Shown in pieces: positions 56,631-64,000 of a stretch of 64,000 nt of DNA. The DNA comes from Immersiella caudata. Lineage: Eukaryota > Ascomycota > Sordariomycetes > Sordariales > Lasiosphaeriaceae. Position 1 is the first letter of the stretch; every line of letters starts with the position of its first letter. The notes under the pieces were generated by a model that was not told where the DNA came from, did not search any database, and was given only the letters and a program-made list of their open reading frames with translations. The translations under genes were made by a program, and so were the position numbers. The stretch covers positions 4,402,001 to 4,466,000 of the forward strand of contig JAULSU010000001.1 of NCBI GenBank assembly GCA_030512335.1, given 5' to 3'.

Positions 56631-57370
56631 TGGCGACACTCGTTTCTCTCGCCGGGGCGAGCGGTTTGGGAATGTAGAAACCGAGGTCGACAGTGTGATT
56701 GCGAAAAGAAAAGTATCAGCTGCAGCAGAGGTTTCGGAATTTGCGGGACTCCGACTGTCGATCGCCCCTTCCCGCGAAGTTCAACTTGCAGGAAAGATGA
56801 GGAAGGTACGACCCAGGCTAAGGCACAGTCCTGACCAGTTCATCTCTCGGAGAAAATCACTCAGTATCTAGGTAAGGTGTAGTCTTGTAAGAATAAGCCC
56901 GCAGGGCCTGTAAAGCTGCTCAGAACGGAATCATTGTATCTAGCTAGCATTTGCATCGTCGTGATATTTGCAACGACGGCCCGGTCTAGATCGGGTCAAC
57001 GATTGGCGGCATGGTTTTCGGGAATTGAGAAGACGTCTACCAGACCATTTGTCCAAATTATCCTCTAGATATCAGACGGCAGAGCGTTTTTTTTTCATCC
57101 CTTGAAGACTCAAAATCACGACGCTTGGCAATGAGGTTGTGATGTCAACCGGCATGGAGATGCTCCGAGTGCCGGGCCACTTGACAAAAGTGGGGAAGCC
57201 GCGCATGACGCGGACGGTTGTTGGCCCCGAGCGAATCCTTTAGAACTCGGCGTCCTGCCCTTTATATCAATTCGTCTGGCTGCGTATTACACATCCCCCC
57301 TGAGCTCGTCATCGCCCCTGACATTCGCGATTACAGCCGCATGCAGAAGCGGACGTAAGAACCCAAAATC
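56631..57370. promoter_or_regulatory. Divergent promoter region
   Basis: 740 nt between divergent genes. A TTTATATC TATA-like element near 57261 lies about 105 nt upstream of the + gene start. No other motif claimed. Confidence 0.4.
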
Positions 57371-58726
57371 ATGGTTTCGAAGAGGACTGCACAGCCGAGC
57401 GTGGATGCGGTCGCAAAACGGCGCTCCCATCGCAGTTCAGACGCCGGTCTCAGCACCTGGCAACGAGTTCAGACTCTCTATTCTGGCCCCAAACCAAAAG
57501 CGCCAACGTATCCCCCCATCTCGTCAATTCCTCGTACTCCGTCGACCCGTCTCTCCCAACCAGACGCATCTCCGAGCCCGTTTCCGAGTGAACCGATCCT
57601 CGCTATTACCCTCGACCCCCAATCGCCAGCTCGACCTCCTACTCTCCTCTACCTCGCATATGGATCCAACTTGTCTGCCGAAGTCTTCCTTGGTCGGCGA
57701 GGCATCCGCCCGCTCAGTCAATGCGCAGTTTCGGCTCCATCATTGCGATTAGTCTTCGATCTCACAGGTCTCCCCTACGCCGAGCCATGCTTTGCGAACA
57801 CGGCTATGCGCAAGATTCCGGGCACCCCACCCAAGTTTCCGCCCGAGGTCCCTGACATCCCCGATCTCCCTGACCCGCCGCCGTTTAAGCCCCCGCACCC
57901 GCGAGATTTCAAGCGCAACTCTGCCGGCGACCCTATATGGGACAGCGGCCTTATCGGTGTGGTGTATGAAGTCACAGAAAAGGATTATGCAAAAATAATC
58001 GCAACCGAAGGCGGCGGAGCATCGTACCAGCAAATCCTTGTACCGTGTTTTGCCCTCCCTCCTACAGTCGGAATCCCCGAAAAGCCAGACATTCCCGAGC
58101 TTCCCAAGCCTTTCATTGCGCGAACGCTGTACGCTCCGCGTCTTCCCGATGTTCCGGACAATGATGAGAATACGGCAATAACGGACGATGGGGACGACCC
58201 AGATAAGCCGACCCCACCTGAGCCTCCTTCCTGGTTCAGAAAGCTTCTTCTCCCCGTCCGCCGCCCCGACCCGGATTACGCTCAACCATCCGCTCGGTAC
58301 CTAGGGTTGATCACTGATGGTGCAGCCGAGCATGACCTGCCGGGAGAATACCAAGCATACCTGCAGGCGCTGCAGCCATACACCGTGACGACGTGGAGAC
58401 AAAAGCTAGGGAGGGTGCTATTTCTGGGATTTTGGGCTCCCGTATTCTTCCTTGTGTTAATTATCGGGCCACTTCTCTCGAGTGAGGAAGGGAAGACGCC
58501 CGCGTGGCTTGCGGCGACGATGTCAGTGGTGTTCAACTTGGTTTGGATAAGCTATGACGCGATCGCAAAGCCATTGTTCGGAGATGGGGAGAGGACGGCC
58601 GAAGGCACGGAGGGCGGAGATGATGACAAGCTTCACAGGGCAAGACGCTATTCATGGATACGAAGGGACGGGAGTTGGGATGACGAAGAAAAGCGGAGTT
58701 TACTCAGCGATACGGATGGGCGTTAG
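57371..58726 (+). CDS. Membrane-anchored gamma-glutamylcyclotransferase-like (GliK-type) protein
   Basis: GGCT-fold protein of 451 residues, single exon. GGCT enzymes release 5-oxoproline from gamma-glutamyl amines; fungal relatives include GliK of gliotoxin biosynthesis. The nucleotide-like loop YGSNLS is at about residue 96 (LLYLAYGSNLSAEVF), and the catalytic Glu is in ATEGGGASYQ near residue 213. A Pro-rich insert (FPPEVPDIPDLPDPPPFKPP) splits the fold, and a second Pro/Asp-rich insert follows at about 255-290. After the domain come two membrane helices, VLFLGFWAPVFFLVLIIGPL and an AATMSVVFNLVWISYDAIA helix, then an acidic/basic cytosolic tail. The N-terminal 80 residues are Ser/Pro-rich. 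There is no gliotoxin-type cluster around it. An intact active loop suggests an enzyme; its substrate is unknown. Confidence 0.82.
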   Translation: MVSKRTAQPSVDAVAKRRSHRSSDAGLSTWQRVQTLYSGPKPKAPTYPPISSIPRTPSTRLSQPDASPSPFPSEPILAITLDPQSPARPPTLLYLAYGSNLSAEVFLGRRGIRPLSQCAVSAPSLRLVFDLTGLPYAEPCFANTAMRKIPGTPPKFPPEVPDIPDLPDPPPFKPPHPRDFKRNSAGDPIWDSGLIGVVYEVTEKDYAKIIATEGGGASYQQILVPCFALPPTVGIPEKPDIPELPKPFIARTLYAPRLPDVPDNDENTAITDDGDDPDKPTPPEPPSWFRKLLLPVRRPDPDYAQPSARYLGLITDGAAEHDLPGEYQAYLQALQPYTVTTWRQKLGRVLFLGFWAPVFFLVLIIGPLLSSEEGKTPAWLAATMSVVFNLVWISYDAIAKPLFGDGERTAEGTEGGDDDKLHRARRYSWIRRDGSWDDEEKRSLLSDTDGR

Positions 58727-59170
58727 GCACGTCAGCTTGGACTGGGCACGGTGGCTGCTATTACATTCGATGACGGCTACGAGAATCATTTTCTTGTTAA
58801 TGAACTTAAAGTTCAGGTCTCATTAAGTCGTACTCTGTAGCACCTTGACGGTGCGTTGGGGGAAGTGGCGGTTTTTGGTGGACCCAGAGGGGTGTATGCG
58901 GGGTTAGGGTTGGACATGAGATTTTACCTTAGCAGAATTCTTCGCAGCCAAGATCCGTAGATAACAACCAAGCTTCTTCACTACTTTTCATCTGTCAAGC
59001 TGTCCCAATCCCGTGTGGGTAACCAACCATGTGTAAAAGCCTTCACGCCACTTTTTCCTTGCCAGCGCCCTCGTGCCGCGCCCGTCCCGAGCGAGCCCCA
59101 TGCCGTATCCGCTGCTCCTCGATCTGCTGTTCCCACTTTCCGCGCTGCCTAACTAAACCTTCGGGTATCA
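58727..59170. other. Convergent 3' region
   Basis: 444 nt between the GGCT-like gene and gpd1 stop codons. Contains a telomere-like GGGGTTAGGGTTGG near 58900. No gene seen. Confidence 0.5.
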
Positions 59171-60436
59171 CTACTTCCTGAACAAATTAGGGATCTCCTC
59201 AACTTTAATCTTCTGGTCCAGGATGAGCTCCACCGCCTTGAACAGCGGGTAATGCTCCTCCAGCCCCTTGGCCCTCAGAAAGCTGCTGACCTCTCTCGAA
59301 GTCGATATGCCCTGCAGCTTTTGGCCGTTGAGCTCAGTACGCTCGATCTCCTGAACGGAGACCCCACGCTCCACTGCCATCTTCGAGTACCGCCAGTTGC
59401 GAGCGGCGGTACATGACACAATCATGTCTCCCCATCCCGCGCTTTCTTCCCACAGCGTCTTCTCCTGGATCGTCTCGGGAAAAAACTCGCGCGCAAACGC
59501 GATTATCTCAAGCATGCCGCGTCGCATGACGGCCGTCTTGGCCGTCATATTCCAGCCATGGCCCTCGACGAAGCCGCAGGCAATGGCAACGATGTTCTTC
59601 AGCGCACCGCCGAGCGACACGCCCACCACGTCAGAGACCATGGAAACGGTGAAGTAAGGCCTGCTGAACAGCTTGTAGAACTCCTCATGGTCGAGCGGAG
59701 GGTATTCTTGCGGAAGGGGGACCAGCTTTGTTCTGCTGATCTGGCCCCGGGAGTCCTTGTGCTCGCCATTTCCATTTGATGCCCCGTTCCCGTTCGAGGC
59801 ACCGTTCGAAGCACCGTTGGTTGCCCGAATATCGCACGGTGGTGTGTTGTAGGCAATTGTGGTTTCGCACCATTCCTCGTTGGCAATCTCCGAGGCGATA
59901 TTGGCTCCGCTCAGAGCACCGCAGTAGATTCCTAGAGTGTCGCCAATGTGCTCGCAGATGAGCTCAATCTTATCGTCTGTCACGGTGACACCCTTGATGC
60001 AGCTTATGCCTCGGGCATAAGGGAGGATGTGGCCCTTCATCTGTTTCAGGATGCTGTGGATAAAGTCGTGGGGGAAGTTGAAGATAAGGACAGTAGCGTC
60101 TTTGACCGCATCTTGGAGTGAGGGGTTGGCTACCACGTTGCTGGGCAGGGCGATTTTGGGGAGGTACTTGACGTTTTCGTGATGTTTGTTGATGATGGAA
60201 GTGAGATTTTGAGGCTCCTCGCCAACGGAGGCATCGTAGTGAGGCGAGTCTTTGGGAATGGTAACCTTCTCCTCGTACACCCACATCTGCACATCCTCCT
60301 CGAAGATACCGGGGTGTTCGCATGTGCTCTCGGCGACGAGCTTGGCGACTGTGGTGCCCCAGTTTCCTGAGCCGATAACGGCCACCTTGTGCTTTCGCTG
60401 GGCCGGACCGTGACCGTTCCCGCTCGGTACTGTCAT
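59171..60436 (-). CDS. gpd1: NAD-dependent glycerol-3-phosphate dehydrogenase
   Basis: Reduces dihydroxyacetone phosphate to glycerol-3-phosphate with NADH, feeding glycerol (osmolyte) and lipid synthesis; in fungi it can be cytosolic, peroxisomal or mitochondrial. Single exon, 421 residues from the ATG at 60436. The NAD loop VAVIGSGNWGTTVAKLVAES begins at about residue 18. The central part has YCGALSGANIASEIA and GVSLGGALKNIVAIACGFVE, where Lys of ALKN is the catalytic base. The substrate-binding end has GWGDMIVSC followed by ARNWRYSK. An insert with ATNGASNG/NGASNGNG repeats (about residues 205-230) is not in the core family fold. The frame stays open for 187 codons upstream; see the finding on that leader. 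Likely stress-regulated in general, but no element is claimed. Confidence 0.95.
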   Translation of the reverse strand: MTVPSGNGHGPAQRKHKVAVIGSGNWGTTVAKLVAESTCEHPGIFEEDVQMWVYEEKVTIPKDSPHYDASVGEEPQNLTSIINKHHENVKYLPKIALPSNVVANPSLQDAVKDATVLIFNFPHDFIHSILKQMKGHILPYARGISCIKGVTVTDDKIELICEHIGDTLGIYCGALSGANIASEIANEEWCETTIAYNTPPCDIRATNGASNGASNGNGASNGNGEHKDSRGQISRTKLVPLPQEYPPLDHEEFYKLFSRPYFTVSMVSDVVGVSLGGALKNIVAIACGFVEGHGWNMTAKTAVMRRGMLEIIAFAREFFPETIQEKTLWEESAGWGDMIVSCTAARNWRYSKMAVERGVSVQEIERTELNGQKLQGISTSREVSSFLRAKGLEEHYPLFKAVELILDQKIKVEEIPNLFRK

Positions 60437-62993
60437 TTTCGCGGTGGACGACAATCTACGAAGAAAGGACGGTTGTTGTGCAATGCGTGCTGTCGTGCCT
60501 TCGAGGGGACGGGGGTTGTGGGATGAGCGCGGGGATCGGAGCGTCGGACGGCAGGAGGCAGATGGATGCGGAAACGGGGACGTCGAGAACTTCCGGGACG
60601 GCGGGTATGGGGTGGGTGATGGTAGTGACAAGCACGCTTCCGAATGCCTAGGGTGGATATGAGAATGCAGATGGGTCACGTTGGTCGATGTGGACTGAAA
60701 GCGGTGAGGGTGCAGAAGGGTCTGGCCAAACAAAGTCGGACTCCGCTGTAGACAAGGAATGCTGAACCTCTTATACAGGCCCGGGAGGGAGAGCCCAACA
60801 TCTAGGTGCATCTGGGGGGGCGTGACGGACAGCGACGGAGGGGCCGTATCTAATTGTGACAAAAAGAGCCCCGGGACTTTCCTTGTGCACGTAATCCGTA
60901 GGCTCGGGGCTTGTGATCTCTTGGAAGGCGCCACCGATCGCCTGGCTTTGCTGGGCCCCTGTGTGGTCATGACGCAAAAGGTCGGCAGAATGCCCACCGC
61001 CTGCCTCTTTCGCTTCCCTCAGCCTCAACGAAAATTTCGCTGGGTTGCCAGGGACAGGCTTGTGATGACCAGCCACTAGGCCTCCTGCCGCTCACCCCGG
61101 CCACACCTCGGCCTCTGCCACTACTTCCGAGGTCGCGCACTCCTAAACAACATCACGTTCGGACCTTGGGCGCAGGCACCGAGGCAGAACTCAGGGGAAG
61201 TGATAAGAACCATTCCAGGCTGCGCGGCCGCTGCATGCTCTTTTCCGTTTCGGTGGCCAGTAACGGTATCAGCGCAAAGCCGAAGGCAACGCTCAAATTA
61301 GGCTCATGTTCTTGGCGTCGGCCGGGCCTCGGTTGAAGATCGGACACGCCATGTTCTATGCCGCTTGACCGCGAACACGGGCGGTCCGTTCGCCGCACAC
61401 CGCACATCCGCATCGCCGGATCATAGACTCGGCCCGGGATCCCAGTAGAGACAGCATCTCGCGTCCGAATTAGCCATAATATATCATGGCAGGCCCTGCA
61501 TCAATGCACAACTCGTATAACTGTCAACCCTTGGACACTCTAGCGAAAGACTACCATCCTCAGCGGCACAACCGACTAGCTCTTCTTCGGCTTATCTTTA
61601 CCATGGTCGGGGCGGCGGACCAAACTTTAATTCAGATGGCGCGAAGAATGCCGCAGTGTGCGCAGCCTGCCCGCACCGTTCGATATAGGATGACAGTCTC
61701 GGGTTGCCTGCATTCACAGATGGCAGCGACAACATCAGACCACCGGTTGAGATACCGATAGTTACTTACTTTACGCTGCTACCCACCTAATGTTGGCTTC
61801 CATGTTTGCCAAAGCGATATGGGACATTGAAGGCGGGTGTGCAGGAGGGACCATCAACGTTCTGACATCTTAACATGTTCACCTACATATTCGAGTCATG
61901 TCTACCTAGTCAAGCCTACCCAGGCAACTTCACCAACGCCAACTGCCACTCGATTTCGAATGATGCCGTCCTGTCAGGTAGCCTCCGACTGCACAAACGT
62001 CGGTGTGGAGACGACGCATGTCGCTGACGTCATTGAACATGATGTGCAGCTTGGCTCGCGACGAGACCGTGTTTTCCCCTCACGAACTCTCTGAGCATTA
62101 TCGCGCGGCTGCCTGGTGTGAAGAAGAAAAACCGACAGATATGTTCAGGATAAAATTACGAGTTGCTCTGGTATCTGTGCGACGGATACGAATGGAAAGG
62201 GCCGTCGTGTCTTGGGCGTCATAGCCACCAGCTGGATGGGCATTGAAGGCGGGGTCTGGAGCTTTCCCGTCCCGCATCACATCATCATCACTGCCTCCAG
62301 GCTCCGGAAACCAACGTGTTGGGACTGTCGCCTCCAGTGAGCTGGCTATCCAGGCGGTCTGTCCGGCCGCTGATTCATATCGGCTTGGTTAACAAATTCC
62401 CAAGCCAGGCCTGGCACCTTCCTCCGCGAGATCCGGCCATGACCTGACATTACGGCTGGGGCAGCATTTGGATTTCGATTGAGCGATGCGCTTTCGACCC
62501 CTGAGAGGGCTTCGTTTCGTGGTGAAAACGCGGTAGGCAATCCTGGAAACTTGCAGCAACCGGTTTTGTGCCTGGCGTTAAAGACTCCTGTGACCAGGGC
62601 ATAATCGCTCTTGCTTTTCGCTCCCCTCACCGACTGTTGCTCCATCCAGCTTCCTTGATGTACCCTGCAGTGGAAAACCGCTGGGGCAGTGTGCTGGCCA
62701 TCTCTCCTTGGCTTCCCTCCTTATAACTAGATCGGTACCAGATCTACTACACGACGCATTCGCCCACCTCCCCTAGACCCATCTTCACCAAAATTGTGCG
62801 ATCGCCCCCTCTTTTTCGACCTTTTTCCCCTTGCAGGATTGGCACCTGGAACGTCCTTACGAACTTGCCGATCTTCGTTTGTATTTCTGCCTTATCTGCT
62901 GCTTGGCGAGATCAGGCGCGAATCCGGACGCGGGGCAGCGAGCCTAAGGTGAAAGCAAGCTCCCAAGCTGAGCTCCATTTTCCCCTTTCCACA
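60437..62993. promoter_or_regulatory. Divergent intergenic region gpd1 / gdb1
   Basis: 2.56 kb between divergent carbohydrate-metabolism genes. The first ~560 nt next to gpd1 are open in the gpd1 frame. A TTATAA element lies near 62721, about 270 nt upstream of gdb1. The rest (61,100-62,700) shows no coding-like frame. Confidence 0.45.
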
Positions 62994-64000
62994 ATGATCC
63001 CCAAACGGTCGCTGGACAGATCGGGGCCTGGAACCATGTGCTCCAACGAGGTCTATCTACTGCCTCTCAAAGACGATGGCTCGCCTGACGTGCCTGGCGA
63101 GTACATTTACATTGCCCCCAAAACGCCCGACCCAGTGACGATTCGGTTCGCGATTGAGGGGACATCGAGCATCTGTAGGCATGGCAGCCTCTGGGTCAAC
63201 ATCCCCGCGAAGGGTGCCCAATTCCAACGCGACCAATTCCGCGAATTCAAGTGCGCATTGCCTCAAAAGTATACCCGAAGTGCCAGATCGGTGACTGATA
63301 TCCCGATGCAGGCTCCTACCAGACTTCAATCGCACGCTCGAGATCTCTGTCCCGATTCACGAGGCCGGCGCTTACGCCTTCTATACGACCTACGCCGAGC
63401 TCCCTGCGCTGGCCGACACCTTGACACACACCAATGGCTCAACCAAGACGACGACGAAGAAGACACCGCTGTACTACATTGATGTTGCTCCGCGATTGAC
63501 CCTGGAGGAGCGCCCATTGCCCCTCCCTGCGCTTTCGATCTTCTCAATCATCAGCAAATTCATGGGCAAGTACCCGCAGGACTGGGAGCGCCATCTCCGT
63601 GGCATAAGCGATCGGGGATACAACATGGTCCATTTCACGCCTCTGCAGGTCAGGGGCGCTTCCGATTCGCCCTACAGCCTATACGACCAGCTTGGGTGGG
63701 ATCCAAACTGCTTCCCTGCAGGGGAGAGTGATGTCCAGAAAATGGTGGAGAGCCTGGAAAAGAACCACTCGCTGCTGAGCTTGACGGACATTGTCCTCAA
63801 TCACACTGCTCATAACAGTGATTGGCTGTTGGATCATCCTGAGGCAGGCTACAATCTCACGACTGCTCCATGGTTGGAGTCGGCCTATCTCCTGGACACC
63901 AAACTTCTGGAGCTCGGCTACAACTTGAAGAAATTGGGGCTTCCGACTGAGCTCAAATCTCTCGATGATCTCCTCAAGATTATGGACGCCATTAAAAAAG
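62994..64000 (+). CDS. gdb1: Glycogen debranching enzyme, 5' part (runs off window)
   Basis: Bifunctional 4-alpha-glucanotransferase / amylo-1,6-glucosidase that clears branch points during glycogen breakdown. Exons 62994-63250 and 63312 to beyond the window end; the 61-nt intron splits AA|G (Lys) and joins to LLPDFNRTLEISVPIHEAG. About 315 residues are visible; the family has about 1500. N-terminal text EVYLLPLKDDGSPDVPGEY and FAIEGTSSICRHGSLWVN is the typical start domain, then PLYYIDVAPRLTLEERPLPL, and the glycosyl-hydrolase-13-like barrel begins with NMVHFTPLQVRGASDSPYSL and DIVLNHTAHNSDWLLDHPEA. The ATG at 62994 is chosen (CCACAATG); MCSNEVYLLPL, 14 residues on, is an alternative. Truncation is only the window edge. 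Confidence 0.93.

Noticed and set aside
1..64000. Insertion sequences, CRISPR arrays, plasmid origins, secondary-metabolite core synthases, intact transposons
   Set aside because: None seen. There are no spacer-repeat arrays, no reverse transcriptase or transposase motifs, and no polyketide or peptide synthase domains in any frame I examined; the genome is clearly fungal.

Overview
The window is nuclear DNA of a filamentous ascomycete, most likely a Sordariomycete. The evidence is: protein-coding genes interrupted by short introns (mostly 52-90 nt) with GTRNGT donors and CTAAC/CTGAC-like branch points just before the acceptors; GC-ending codon preference; an intron-bearing tRNA-Lys; and a set of typically fungal families (Pam17, Slx9, CorA-like, AsaB/CmcJ-like, fungal MATE and DHA1 transporters, tannase, DUF4360). 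No operons, insertion sequences or CRISPR arrays are present. I assembled exon-intron structures by hand from splice consensus, reading-frame closure and family similarity; none is confirmed by transcripts.

Left part (1-25 kb), accessory and metabolic: tRNA-Gly(GCC); a formate/nitrite-type transporter; a secreted DUF4360 protein; a convergent pair of exporters (MATE on +, MFS/DHA1 on -); a double BED-like zinc finger fused to a DUF3237 domain; a secreted tannase/feruloyl esterase; a CorA-like membrane protein; a multiply broken gene; and an AsaB/CmcJ-like oxidoreductase.

Middle part (25-39 kb) is gene-poor. It holds only a bHLH transcription factor and one orphan open frame with coding-like codon use, in long stretches where I see no gene.

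Right part (39-64 kb) is denser and mostly housekeeping: a DHDPS/HOGA-type aldolase, a chromodomain protein, mitochondrial import motor subunit Pam17, Uba4 (Urm1 activation and sulfur transfer), Slx9 (40S biogenesis), an intron-containing tRNA-Lys(CUU), a NEDD8-protease-like C48 peptidase whose frame is broken at two homopolymers, two disordered proteins of unknown role, a membrane-anchored gamma-glutamylcyclotransferase-like protein, NAD-dependent glycerol-3-phosphate dehydrogenase and the 5' part of the glycogen debranching enzyme, which runs off the window end.

I see no obvious novel multi-gene system and no secondary-metabolite core enzyme. The best leads are the zinc-finger/DUF3237 fusion, the C48 peptidase with two mutually compensating homopolymer frame shifts, a Slx9 gene whose first coding exon is only the ATG, the long open leader in front of glycerol-3-phosphate dehydrogenase, and the decayed gene next to the CorA-like gene.
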